Below, in pieces: positions 52,617 to 61,217 of a stretch of 64,000 nucleotides of DNA. Location: the NCBI GenBank assembly GCA_046351395.1, contig JAXLYP010000003.1, positions 310,001 to 374,000 on the forward strand, given 5' to 3'. Every line of letters begins with the position of its first letter. The first letter of the stretch is position 1. Under the pieces are notes generated by a model. It saw only the letters and a list, made by a program, of their open reading frames with translations, ran no database searches and was not told the DNA's origin. A program made the translations under genes and the position numbers. The stretch is from CAYYKK01 sp046351395 (GTDB lineage Bacteria; Myxococcota_A; Polyangia; Polyangiales; Polyangiaceae).

Positions 52617-54186
52617 TGCCCTCTTCGAGGTGGAGCTCGACGGGACGCTCAGCGCGTACGATCAGGACTACGACCTCGTCTCGCGCGAGACGGTTCCGTC
52701 GCAGGCCGAGAGCCCGAAAGGCGTCGACCGGCTCACGATGTGGGTCCCCTCGGAGCGTGTCGTCGTGAACCTCGGCGCACCGGTGTTCGAGGTCCGCCAG
52801 GCGTCGCCGGGGTTCTATCGGCTCCCGACGCGCGAGCAGATGAAGGTCGATGGCGGGTTCGTCGCGCAGACGGACGCGCACGCCCACCTCTATACGTATG
52901 GCGCGCTCTCCGAATCGAGCTGGGCAGCGCAGACCGCCCCGAGTCGCACGTTCGTCCGACTGGGCGTCCCCTCCGCGCTCATTCTGCCGTCGTTTCGCGC
53001 GACGCTGCACGAGCCGAAGGACGGTCCGCCACGCACGGCGTTTGTGTCGAGCGTGTTCGCGGACGACTCCACGCCGCACAAGAAAGCCGGCTACGCGATG
53101 ATCACGGAGGGCCACGCGGTCCACGAGTCGATCCAGAACCACTTCGTGACGTCGAGCCTCGCGGACGTCCGCGTCGTCGGCCAGCGCGCTGTCGTCGTGA
53201 CGTCACCCGGGGACGTGTTCATCGGCTCCATTCCGGATGCGACGACCACCGAGCTGCTCGGAGACGCCGACCAACCGACGCTCCCCACGGGGCCGATCCG
53301 CGAGGCGCTGTCGTGGTTTGCAGACGTGAAGTCCGAGATGGAGACGATCCAATCCGAGGGTCTCCGCATCCAGGAGGAAATGGAGCTCTTCCGGCGCGAA
53401 CCTCTCTTTGGATGCGCCGGTTGGGAGAAGGTGAAAGTCGGGCCTCGCATTGGCGCGACGCTCGGGCACGCGATCGACACCGTTTCGATGGCGATGCCGC
53501 TCACGCGATTTCTGGGCGGCGGAACCGGGGGATCCGTGAACGCCTACGGCAACTTCAGCATCAGTCTCGGCGCGGGGGTGCTCGCGGGCCTGCACAGCGA
53601 CTTGCTCACCAGCATCGGCGGGCGTGTGACGACGATCAGCGCGGGTGGTGTCCTCAGCTTGTCCTCCGCCGGAATGGCGTCGATCTCGGCCACTCACCAA
53701 GCGACCCTGAGCTCGAACGCGGTCTCCATCAACGCGCAGCTCGGCAGTGCGAGCCTCCGCGCACGCTCCACCGCGGAAATCTCGTCGAGCCACGGCAACC
53801 TCATCGCCACGAGCCTCGACGACGCGCAACTCAACTCGCTCGACGGCACCGTGTACGTGCATGGTCGCGACGGGTTCGTCCTGACGGCGGGCGCGGGAGA
53901 TACGCCGAAACACACCATGGACCGGATGTATTGGCCGCAAGAACCTGGCTTCGGCGTGATCGGAACGGACAAGCTGCTCTACTTGGGCCACGTGCAAAAT
54001 GCGACGGCGTTCCGGCTCGCAATGCCGGACGCAACGAGCCTGCCGTACATCAAGCTCACGCCCGACGGGATCACCATCGTGTCTGGGGGCGGCGTCATCA
54101 CGCTCTCCAACAGCGGCGTGACCTTGGGCGGAGGCGGCGTTTCGATCGAGCTCGGTTCGGGCGGTATCAAGCTCAAGTCGAGCTGA
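52609..54186 (+). CDS. VgrG-like beta-helix needle protein (split VgrG)
   Basis: A 525-residue protein starting at GTG 52609, overlapping the VgrG base gene by 8 bases. The N-terminal 280 residues are an unassigned beta-rich region with a helical part (DVKSEMETIQSEGLRIQEEM). From about 300 to the end it is a chain of short strands (LSLSSAGMASISATHQATLS, then GTVYVHGRDGFVLTAG) ending in Gly/Ser/Val-rich repeats (SNSGVTLGGGGVSIELGSGG). This is what the DUF2345/beta-helix part of a VgrG spike looks like. It probably forms the needle on the base made by the previous gene. There is no signal peptide. Confidence 0.75.
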   Translation: MDDALFEVELDGTLSAYDQDYDLVSRETVPSQAESPKGVDRLTMWVPSERVVVNLGAPVFEVRQASPGFYRLPTREQMKVDGGFVAQTDAHAHLYTYGALSESSWAAQTAPSRTFVRLGVPSALILPSFRATLHEPKDGPPRTAFVSSVFADDSTPHKKAGYAMITEGHAVHESIQNHFVTSSLADVRVVGQRAVVVTSPGDVFIGSIPDATTTELLGDADQPTLPTGPIREALSWFADVKSEMETIQSEGLRIQEEMELFRREPLFGCAGWEKVKVGPRIGATLGHAIDTVSMAMPLTRFLGGGTGGSVNAYGNFSISLGAGVLAGLHSDLLTSIGGRVTTISAGGVLSLSSAGMASISATHQATLSSNAVSINAQLGSASLRARSTAEISSSHGNLIATSLDDAQLNSLDGTVYVHGRDGFVLTAGAGDTPKHTMDRMYWPQEPGFGVIGTDKLLYLGHVQNATAFRLAMPDATSLPYIKLTPDGITIVSGGGVITLSNSGVTLGGGGVSIELGSGGIKLKSS

Positions 54187-55800
54187 CTATCGGGCTGGAA
54201 ATCCCCGCTTGGAGACGATTCCCTTCGCGAGGGGGCCAGGGCCGTAGTCGAGCTCGCTCATGCGCTCCGTGCAGCACTCGGCGTAGCCCGCGATGCGCGT
54301 CACCGAACCGTGGATCTGCGGGTGGATGATCTTGCCCCCTTCGTCGACGTCATAGGTCGCCTCGGCGTCGACGTTCGGCGTCCCGGGCTTCACGTTCAAA
54401 TCCCAACACTTGATGAGGATTTGCGTCACCGCGTCGGGCGTTCGCGGTGGGGGCGTCGACGTCGGCGTGGGGGCAGGCGTCGGTCTCGGTGAGGGCGTCG
54501 GCGTGGGCGCTGGAGTCACGGTCAGCGCTCCCGTGGTCGCCGCCGCGGCTGCGGTCTTCGAGGGTGGGGACGCGCTCGCGCGGGTCGAGGGGGGCGCGTC
54601 ACCGCGCGTCGCGAGGTAGCCGAGGGTTGCGCCACCCCCGACGAGCACGAGGACAGCCACCGACCCGAGGACGACGGGGAGCCGCGATCGAGGCGCCGGG
54701 GTGAGGACGGGGGGCGCGGCGAGCGCCGAGGGCGCAGTCCCTGCGACCGGCGCAGCGACGGGCGGCTTCGCCGGGATTGGCGCGGTCGCTGCGAACGCGA
54801 ACGGCGCCGCGGTCGGAGCGAGCTCGTTCGGCCGAGGCGGCGCGGGAGCGGTTCCGAGCGAAGCCGCAGCAGGCGCGTGACTCGGGGCGGTCGATTGGCT
54901 TGCCCCTGGGGGCGCGGCGAAGCCTGCTGGCGCGCCCGTCGGAGCCGCCATCGCCGCACGCGCCCGATCGAACGCCTCGGCGAGATCCTTGGCGCTGGCG
55001 TAGCGCTGCGCTGGATCGCGCGCGAGCGCCCGGTCGAACCAGACATCGAGCGCGCGCGGGAACTCGGGTCGATGCGCCGTAATGGGCTTCTTGTTCGCGG
55101 CGACGACGGCGATGCCGAGCGCCGTGAGGGTCTCTCCCTCGAAGGGAAACGCCCCGGCCAGGCAGTAATACGCGACTACGCCGACCGACCAGAGGTCCGT
55201 TCGGTGGTCGATTCCCTTCGGGCTGAGGAGCTGCTCGGGGCTCATGAAGTAGGGCGTCCCGAGGACCGCGCCGGTCTTCGTGGCGGTGTCCACCTTCGCG
55301 GACGCGCCGAACCGGGCGATCCCGAAGTCGAGGAGCTTCACGTGGATGTCGTCCCCGAGCTCGACGAGGAAGATGTTCGCCGGCTTGATGTCGCGGTGGA
55401 TGACGCCCGCGTCGTGGGCGCGCTGGAGCGCCCGACACGTCTGCCTGAGGATTTCGGCCGTCGTCGCGAGGTCGAGGCGACCCTTCGCGAGGCGGGACGC
55501 GAGGTCTTCCCCGCGCAGGAGCTCCATGACGATGAACGGATCGCCGTCCGGCGACATGCCGAAGTCGAAGATGCGGACGAGGTTCGGGTGATCCAGCTGA
55601 GCAAGGCCGCGCGCCTCGGCCTCGAAGCGCCGACGCGCCTCGGGTGAGCCGCCGTCCTCTGCCCGTCGAAGCACTTTGACCGCGACGTGGCTGCCGAGCG
55701 CGAGGTTCTTGGCGCGCCACACGGTCCCCATGCCGCCCGAGCCGAGCTCTTGCTCGAGCACCAAGCTGTCCGTCAGGTGGTCTCCCGGCGAGAGCGGCAT
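54187..55800 (-). CDS. Membrane Ser/Thr protein kinase
   Basis: A 537-residue Hanks-type kinase. The kinase domain fills residues 10-280: glycine loop LGSGGMGTVWRAKN, catalytic Lys in HVAVKVLRR, catalytic loop HRDIKPANIFL, DFGIARFG and SPEQLL. An Ala/Pro-rich linker, one membrane span (LPVVLGSVAVLVLVGGGATL, about 385-408), an Ala/Thr/Pro linker and a small C-terminal domain (ILIKCWDLNVKPGTPNVDAE) of the AgmX/PglI type follow. Such kinases regulate secretion and development; one (PpkA) controls T6SS, and this gene follows the spike cluster convergently. The ATG at 55800 is the family start. It is directly beside a perfect inverted repeat (55811-55992) that may control it. Confidence 0.92.
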   Translation of the reverse strand: MPLSPGDHLTDSLVLEQELGSGGMGTVWRAKNLALGSHVAVKVLRRAEDGGSPEARRRFEAEARGLAQLDHPNLVRIFDFGMSPDGDPFIVMELLRGEDLASRLAKGRLDLATTAEILRQTCRALQRAHDAGVIHRDIKPANIFLVELGDDIHVKLLDFGIARFGASAKVDTATKTGAVLGTPYFMSPEQLLSPKGIDHRTDLWSVGVVAYYCLAGAFPFEGETLTALGIAVVAANKKPITAHRPEFPRALDVWFDRALARDPAQRYASAKDLAEAFDRARAAMAAPTGAPAGFAAPPGASQSTAPSHAPAAASLGTAPAPPRPNELAPTAAPFAFAATAPIPAKPPVAAPVAGTAPSALAAPPVLTPAPRSRLPVVLGSVAVLVLVGGGATLGYLATRGDAPPSTRASASPPSKTAAAAATTGALTVTPAPTPTPSPRPTPAPTPTSTPPPRTPDAVTQILIKCWDLNVKPGTPNVDAEATYDVDEGGKIIHPQIHGSVTRIAGYAECCTERMSELDYGPGPLAKGIVSKRGFPAR

Positions 55801-55810
55801 CGCCGGGATA

Positions 55811-55992
55811 CTAGAGCACCGACCGGTTTGAATCAGCGGTGGATTCGCGGGAGTTTGGGTGGGAGGCGCGCGCCCGAGGAGCGCGCACCGGAAGACTGCT
55901 GCTGACAATCTGAGGAGCACAGCGACGAGGCCGTGTGGATCGTACCTAAAATCGCGTGAATGCTCGGTGATTCAAACCGGTCGGTGCTCTAG
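55811..55992. repeat. Perfect 25-bp inverted repeat around 132 bp
   Basis: The left arm 55811-55835 (starting CTAGAGCACCGACCGG) and the right arm 55968-55992 are exact reverse complements over 25 bp; one base beyond either end breaks the match. They flank 132 bp with no open reading frame of note. The left arm ends 10 bp before the start codon of the kinase gene. Size and layout match invertible promoter elements; a MITE or a long RNA hairpin in the leader are alternatives. No target-site duplication is visible. Confidence 0.9.
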
Positions 55993-56387
55993 CCTGCCTC
56001 AATCAGCGAGCGCGATTCTGAATCAGTTTCAGAGGAGAGTCACAGGAAGACGGGAAGACAGGAAGCCCTGAGAAGTAGAACAAGATCATTCTGCTCCTCA
56101 GGGCTTCCTGTCTTCTGTCTTCCCGTGGTTCTGCCACTGCTGCCGGCCGATCAGGATCACCCCCGCCGTCGACGTGCGCATCGATCGAATTCGACGAGCG
56201 CGCCGAAGGCGCTCGATTCTGCCGCGGTCCTCCGCGGAATTCGGCGGAGGAACGCCGGCGAGCGGAGCGCCCATGGAATTTGAATTGCCGTACAATCACC
56301 GGAGGTTTGCGCGCGGGGTGATCCCTCGAGCGCCGGCGCGCGCTGCCCCGACCCGAGGGCCAATGGAGCGATTGCCGCGACGTCGCT
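55993..56387. repeat. Hairpin repeat and gene-free region
   Basis: No gene is seen. The left arm ACGGGAAGACAGGAAGCCC (56050-56068) and the right arm GGGCTTCCTGTCT and TCTTCCCGT (56101-56126) form a long, imperfect hairpin, extended inward by GAGAAGTAGAA and TTCTGCTCCTC. The right arm has a duplicated TGTCTTC. Two further dyads are CGAGCGCGCC/GGCGCTCG (56190) and CCGCGG/CCGCGG (56221). The first hairpin shares its GGAAGAC core with 42650-42735 and may also end transcription from the C1q-like gene side. Confidence 0.6.
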
Positions 56388-57013
56388 TCATAGGGCCAGT
56401 CGCACGGCGCTGAAGGAGTTCGGCGCTTCGCCCGGCTTGAATTGCAGCTTCATGGGAGCGCCGGAGTTCTGGTACCCGCCGCAGGTCACCGCGTCGCCTG
56501 CGGAAAGCTTCAGGAGCGCATGAACGCCGTACGCGGCGGAGTAGCCGTCCCCAAGGGACGCTGCGACGTCGACGCGGCCGGAGCCCGCGCCGTTGCCGTT
56601 CAGGAACAGGCCCGCCTCCAGGTAGTACTTGCTCGTCGTCTGGCCGGAGTCGAAGATGAGATTGCAGTTCACGTCGTAAATGCCGCCCGTCTTCGTCGTG
56701 AACTTTCCGGTCCCGGGGTCGTACTCGTCCGCGGTGTCGAACGACTCCGCGTCGAAGTGGACAGTGCTCCCGCCATTGGGGAGCGTGACCTGAGAGTTCG
56801 TGTACGCGCGAAACGCCGAGCCGGAAGCGGAGGAGTTCTCGAGCGCGTCGAGCCGCGCGCGATCGTCGGTGAACGCAGCGTTGAGCTTGTCGGCGGTGAG
56901 CGTCTCGCTCTTCATGAACGTGGTCGGGGCCGACAGCGCCACCCCGCACAGCGTGAAAGCGGCGATGGGCAGGCAGACTTGGCGATGGAACGGGCGTCGA
57001 TCGTGATGTGCAT
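56388..57013 (-). pseudogene. C1q-like exported protein with frameshift in signal
   Basis: The mature part is a C1q/TNF-like jelly roll of about 150 residues (FRAYTNSQVTLPNGGSTVHF, then TGGIYDVNCNLIF, then KYYLEAGLFLNGNG), preceded by a coiled-coil start (SETLTADKLNAAFTDDRARL) and the hydrophobic core of a signal peptide (VCLPIAAFTLCGVALSA). The only ATG with a good ribosome binding site (GAGGGAGCCTCCC before 57013) is in another frame: it reads MHITIDARSIAK and must shift by one base near 56977 to reach the hydrophobic core. So either the gene is broken at its start or the sequence has an error; the rest is intact to the stop at 56388. Confidence 0.62.
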
Positions 57014-57279
57014 GGGAGGCTCCCTCGAAGCGCTGCCGCAGTGGCGACGCGACGCACGGCTGAGCAACGAAGGTGCCATTCTGCGTTCTCCGCGGTCGAA
57101 GCGGTCGCCTCGCCGCGCGTCGAGCAAGGGTTGCGCAAGTCGGGCGAGCCGAGTTGCGCAACGCTGGCGGTGAGCGGCTGCGCCTCCCTCTCGAGCTTGC
57201 GGCGCCGCGGCTCCGGACCCGACACCGTGGACGCCGAAACCGGGTTCCCTTCCGCCGCTCCCCGTCGTTTGCTCCCGCC

Positions 57280-58743
57280 ATGCCGACGCGCATCGTCCGC
57301 ACCCATGAATCCCGGCTCCCGCCGAACGACGACCACCCCTACCGCACGGGCGCGTGGCGGCCGAACCTCGTCGAGTACGACGCGGACGACCTCGACGTCG
57401 TCGAAGGGAAGCTCCCCGACGATCTCGACGGCCTCTACGTCCGCAACACGGAGAACCCGCTCATGGGCGCGTTCGAGCGGTACCACCCGTTCGACGGGGA
57501 TGGGATGCTCCACGCGATCTGGTTCGAGCGGGGCCGCGCTCGCTATTCCAATCGGCTCGTCCCGACAGTCGGCCTCGCGGAGGAGCTCGCCGCGAATGCC
57601 CCGCTCTACGCGGGGATCGCCGAACCCCCCGAGCTCTCGAAGCGCCCGGGCTGGGGCGCGCGGGGCGGGATGAAGGACGCCTCCAGCACGGACGTCCTGA
57701 TCCATCGCGGGCGCGTCCTCTCCACGTTCTACCAATGCGGGGACGCGTACGCCTTCGACGCGAAGGATCTCGCGTCCCTCGGCCGCGAGACCTGGGGAGG
57801 GCGCTTCCCGAGCGATACGGGGATCTCGGCGCACCCCAAGGTCGACGAGCGCACCGGGGAGCTCTTCTATTTCCGGTACGGCAAGGCCGCCCCGTACCTC
57901 CACTACGGCGTCGTCTCCCGGGACGGTGAGGTCGTGCACGAGATCCCGATCGCGCTGCCCGGGCCTCGGCTCCCGCACGATATGGCGATCTCCGAGCACC
58001 ACGCGATCCTGAACGACTTCCCGCTCTTCTGGGACCCCGCGCTCCTCGCGAAGAACGTCCACCGCCCGCGCTACAACCCCGACATACCCTCGCGCTTTGC
58101 GGTCGTTCCGAAGCGCGGCTCCGCAGCGGAGGTGCGTTGGTTCGAGGCGGCGCCGACCTACGTCCTCCACTTCTCGAACGCCTGGGAAGAAGGCTCCGAG
58201 GTGATCCTCGAGGGCTACGCGCAGACGACGCCGATGCCGAAGCCAAAACCGGAGCACGGCGCCTACGCGTGGCTCATGAGCCAGATCGACATGGCGAGCC
58301 TCGGCGCGCGCGCGCGCCGCTGGCGCTTCGATCTCGCGACGGGCAAGACGCGCGAGGAGGATCTCTCGCCCACGATCAGCGAGTTCCCCTCGATCCACGG
58401 GCGCTACGCGGGGCTCCGCAACCGGTACGTCGTCTCGATGTCCGCGAAGCCGGGGTGGTTCATGTTCGACGGGCTCATCGTGACCGACAAAGAGACCGGC
58501 ACCGAGCAGCGCTTCCAGTACCCGAACGGCGTCTACGCGAGCGAGTCGCCCGTCGCGCCGAAGCGCGGGCGATCGGCCGAGGGGGACGCGTACGTCGTGA
58601 CGTTCGTGAGCGACACGGTCCGCGATCTCTCCGAGTGCCACGTCTTCGAGCTCACGCGGATCGCGGACGGGCCGATCGCGAAGATCCGCCTCCCCGAGCG
58701 GATCGCGAGCGGGACGCACGCGTGCTTCGGGACCCTCGATTGA
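57280..58743 (+). CDS. Carotenoid cleavage oxygenase
   Basis: A 487-residue enzyme of the carotenoid oxygenase (RPE65/CCD) family, which cuts carotenoid or stilbene double bonds with non-haem iron. The four His ligands are seen in SAHPKVDERTG, LPHDMAISEHH, YVLHFSNAWEEG and GTHACFG. The beta-propeller hallmarks LDGLYVRNTENP and HPFDGDGMLHAIWF are also present. Size is typical (about 480). The ATG at 57280 fits the family; no signal peptide is seen. It overlaps the next gene by 4 bases, so the two are translated together. The product may make apocarotenoids or cleave a xenobiotic. Confidence 0.92.
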   Translation: MPTRIVRTHESRLPPNDDHPYRTGAWRPNLVEYDADDLDVVEGKLPDDLDGLYVRNTENPLMGAFERYHPFDGDGMLHAIWFERGRARYSNRLVPTVGLAEELAANAPLYAGIAEPPELSKRPGWGARGGMKDASSTDVLIHRGRVLSTFYQCGDAYAFDAKDLASLGRETWGGRFPSDTGISAHPKVDERTGELFYFRYGKAAPYLHYGVVSRDGEVVHEIPIALPGPRLPHDMAISEHHAILNDFPLFWDPALLAKNVHRPRYNPDIPSRFAVVPKRGSAAEVRWFEAAPTYVLHFSNAWEEGSEVILEGYAQTTPMPKPKPEHGAYAWLMSQIDMASLGARARRWRFDLATGKTREEDLSPTISEFPSIHGRYAGLRNRYVVSMSAKPGWFMFDGLIVTDKETGTEQRFQYPNGVYASESPVAPKRGRSAEGDAYVVTFVSDTVRDLSECHVFELTRIADGPIAKIRLPERIASGTHACFGTLD

Positions 58744-60029
58744 GCCCGTCGCGCCTGCGGATCCTCGGTCGCGACACCAAGACCGCGAAGAACGCGCTCA
58801 GCGTCCTCACGGGCACGCTGCGCGCGCACCCGGAGACGCGCGACCTCGACATCCGCTTCCCGGCGCGCGGTGAGCCGCTGCGCGACGCGCTCGATCAGGC
58901 CGCGAGCGACGGCGTTCACGCGCTCGTCCTGTGGTCGTTCTACTCGACCGAGCTCGACGGCGTCTGGCCCGAGCTGCACGAGCTACGCTCCGGGTCACGC
59001 CGCGACGTCACGCACCTCGCGGGCGGGCCGCACGCGAGCGCCGAGCCGGAGGCGACGCTCCGCGAGGGCTTCGACTATGTCGCGATCGGCGAGGGCGAGC
59101 GGACCGTCACCGGGTTCGTCGGCGCCCTCCTCCGCGGCGCGGATCCGAGCGCCACCGCCGGCATCGGCCGATTGGACGGCGGCGACTACCGATCGACGGG
59201 GCCGGGGGAGAAGGTCGATCTCGACGACTACCCCGCGTTCAACCTCCCCGACCGCCGGTTCAACGCGATCGAGATCACGCGCGGGTGCGTCTACGCGTGC
59301 TCGTTCTGCCAGACGCCGTACATGTTCAAAGCGAAGTTCCGGCACCGCTCCATCCCCAACGTGCGCGAGCACCTCCGCATCCATCGACGCGAGAACCTCA
59401 AGTACCTCCGGTTCGTGACGCCGACCTCCCTCTCGTATGGCGCGGACGGAGAGGCCCCGAACCTCGACGCGGTGGAGGAGCTCCTCGCCGCGTGTCGCGC
59501 GGAGCTCGGCCCGGACGGAAAGATCTTCTTCGGGACCTTCCCTTCCGAGGTGCGCCCCGAGCACGTGACCGACCAGGCGATGCGCGTCCTTCGCAAGTAC
59601 GTCGACAACGACAACCTCGTCATCGGCGGTCAGTCCGGCTCGAACCGCGTCCTCGAGTCCACGCTCCGCGGGCACACCGTGGAGGACGTGACGCGCGCCT
59701 GCGAGATCGCGATCGCGCACGGCTTCAAGCCGAACATCGATCTGCTCTTCGGCCTCCCCGGCGAGGAAGAGGCCGACGTCGAGGCGACGCGGAGGCTCCT
59801 CGGCGAGCTCGAAAAGAAGGGCGCGCGCGTGCACACGCACACGTTCATGCCGCTCCCCGGCACGCCGCTGAAGCGCGCCCCCGCGGGCAGCGTGTCCGAG
59901 AAGCTCGAGCGGGACGTGAACCGCCTCGAGGCGCACGGCCGCTCGTACGGAAACTGGCGCGATCAGCTCGCGCTCGCGCGCAGCCTCGAAGCGCGCCAGC
60001 CGCCCCGTCGGCGCCTGCCCGTCCGCTGA
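58740..60029 (+). CDS. B12-binding radical SAM protein
   Basis: A 429-residue protein. The N-terminal 160 residues are a cobalamin-binding-like Rossmann domain (VHALVLWSFYSTELDGVWPE, then LAGGPHASAEPEATL, then YVAIGEGERTV). The radical SAM domain holds the cluster motif CVYACSFC (CxxxCxxC, about residue 183) and later GGQSGSNRVLESTLRGHTVE and IDLLFGLPGEEE. It resembles the TIGR04013 group (B12-binding radical SAM of unknown function). The start codon is TTG at 58740, overlapping the carotenoid oxygenase stop (TTGA). Such enzymes methylate or rearrange unactivated carbons; the substrate is unknown but may be shared with the oxygenase. Confidence 0.88.
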   Translation: MSPSRLRILGRDTKTAKNALSVLTGTLRAHPETRDLDIRFPARGEPLRDALDQAASDGVHALVLWSFYSTELDGVWPELHELRSGSRRDVTHLAGGPHASAEPEATLREGFDYVAIGEGERTVTGFVGALLRGADPSATAGIGRLDGGDYRSTGPGEKVDLDDYPAFNLPDRRFNAIEITRGCVYACSFCQTPYMFKAKFRHRSIPNVREHLRIHRRENLKYLRFVTPTSLSYGADGEAPNLDAVEELLAACRAELGPDGKIFFGTFPSEVRPEHVTDQAMRVLRKYVDNDNLVIGGQSGSNRVLESTLRGHTVEDVTRACEIAIAHGFKPNIDLLFGLPGEEEADVEATRRLLGELEKKGARVHTHTFMPLPGTPLKRAPAGSVSEKLERDVNRLEAHGRSYGNWRDQLALARSLEARQPPRRRLPVR

Positions 60030-60071
60030 GCGCGAGACGCTCTCCGGCGCGCAGACCGTCGAACGCGGTCC

Positions 60072-60266
60072 TCAACGCGGTGGCGTCGCTCGGCCCGGTT
60101 GCCCTTCGCGGTCGGTCTCCGCCCCGAGAGGTGCGGCGGCGCGCTCGCGCTCCGCGCGCTCCTCGAGCACGGCGGCGAGCTCGGCCCTCACCCGGGCGAC
60201 GACTTCTTCGTCGCTCATCCGGTCGAGCCGCGCGACCACCGCGTCCACGAGCGCGTCGAGCTTCAT
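60072..60266 (-). CDS. Small helical protein
   Basis: A possible 64-residue protein MKLDALVDAVVARLDRMSDE, then VRAELAAVLEERAERE. It is amphipathic helix throughout, with GAGAGGG immediately upstream of the ATG at 60266, a good ribosome binding site. Nothing in the family can be named. It is divergent from the lipoprotein gene at 60335. Being short and highly charged in G+C-rich DNA, it could also be a chance frame. Confidence 0.5.
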   Translation of the reverse strand: MKLDALVDAVVARLDRMSDEEVVARVRAELAAVLEERAERERAAAPLGAETDREGQPGRATPPR

Positions 60267-60334
60267 CCCTCTCGAACGATAGTCCGAGGGATGGAGAGCG
60301 CGACATCCGAAAACGGTGTAAAGGAGCGCCGTCG

Positions 60335-60922
60335 ATGGTTCGCCTCACGACCTTCCTCGCGCTCGGGCTCGTCGCTTCGCTCCTCACCACGGCCTGCGGC
60401 GACCCCGCTGGCGGTGCACCTACCGCAGCGCCGTCGGGCGCTCCCGCGTCCGCGAAGGCGTCCGCGTCCGGGTCCGCGAGCGTGGCGCCGAGCGCCTCGG
60501 TGGCGTCGTCCGCGAGCGCGGCGCCCGCGCCGAGCGCGAAGGCGGACGCGAAGATCGTCCAGGCGTTCCGCGGGCCGTTCGAAGCGAAGAAGCAAAAGAT
60601 GAAGCTCCCGCCCGGCGCCTCCGAGCCGTTCTGGGGGCTCGACAAGGGCAAGCACAACGTCGGCAAGGGCGAGATGACGCTCTCCGTGTGGAGCGATGGT
60701 CGCGTCACCGGGACGGTCACCGGACCGCTCGGCGATCTCACCGTCGAGGGTCACTCCGAAGAGGGTGCGCTCACGGGCGCGCTCACCCCGAAGGAGCCCG
60801 GCGGGTTTCGCGGAACCATCGCGGGCAAGATCGACGGCAACAAGTTCGTCGGCGAGCTCCAGGCTTCCTCGCGAGACGTGACGATCGTGCGTGAGGCCGC
60901 GCTCTCGCTCGACAAGAGCTGA
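60335..60922 (+). CDS. Lipoprotein with Ala/Ser linker
   Basis: A 195-residue protein. The ATG at 60335 follows AAGGAG, and the first residues form a lipoprotein signal (MVRLTTFLALGLVASLLTTA, then CGDP with the lipidated Cys). A Ser/Ala/Pro linker of about 50 residues is followed by a beta-rich domain (MTLSVWSDGRVTGTVTGPLG, then EGALTGALTPKEPGGFRGTI). This looks like a small periplasmic domain of up-and-down strands; no family is recognised. A larger frame of 663 codons overlapping it and the radical SAM gene is antiphase coding shadow and was dropped. Confidence 0.8.
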   Translation: MVRLTTFLALGLVASLLTTACGDPAGGAPTAAPSGAPASAKASASGSASVAPSASVASSASAAPAPSAKADAKIVQAFRGPFEAKKQKMKLPPGASEPFWGLDKGKHNVGKGEMTLSVWSDGRVTGTVTGPLGDLTVEGHSEEGALTGALTPKEPGGFRGTIAGKIDGNKFVGELQASSRDVTIVREAALSLDKS

Positions 60923-60995
60923 GCCCGGAGACGCGCGGACGAGCCGCGCCGCGTGCTTCCCGGCGCGCATCGAGAGGACACACCACTCGAGCGTT

Positions 60996-61217
60996 GGGGC
61001 GCGTCAAACCACGGGCGCATCGGGCGACGCCGCAGCCACTCCTTTCGGGGCGCGCCCTTGGGGCGCGTCCGAAATAACTGGCGCATTCGGCCGACGCTGC
61101 ATCCCCGCGGCCCGGCGTTACTCCTCCTCGAAATAGCCCCACTATTCCTCGTCGTCGCGCCTTGGCCGCGGGGCGCATCGTCGCCCTCGGTGCAGCCACT
61201 TATTTCCGGACGCGCCC
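60996..61217. repeat. Imperfect tandem repeats in gene gap
   Basis: Units starting GGGGCGCGTC (60996), GGGGCGCGTC (61060) and GGGGCGCATC (61170) carry related bodies: GGGCGCATCGGGCGACGCCG, then GGCGCATTCGGCCGACGCTG, and GGTGCAGCCACT shared by the first and third. The first two are 64 bp apart. The convergent genes end at 60922 and 61218, so this may be a terminator region or a degenerating repeat. No gene is seen in the interval. Confidence 0.55.

Noticed and set aside
34631..54186. Complete type VI secretion system
   Set aside because: Only spike, adaptor and effector-type genes are found; tssB, tssC, tssM, tssK and clpV are absent from the window.
58931..60250. Long open frame overlapping the radical SAM gene in another phase
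   Set aside because: Arg-rich shadow without domains; only the 3' part from 60335 has a ribosome binding site, signal peptide and sensible protein, and is annotated separately.
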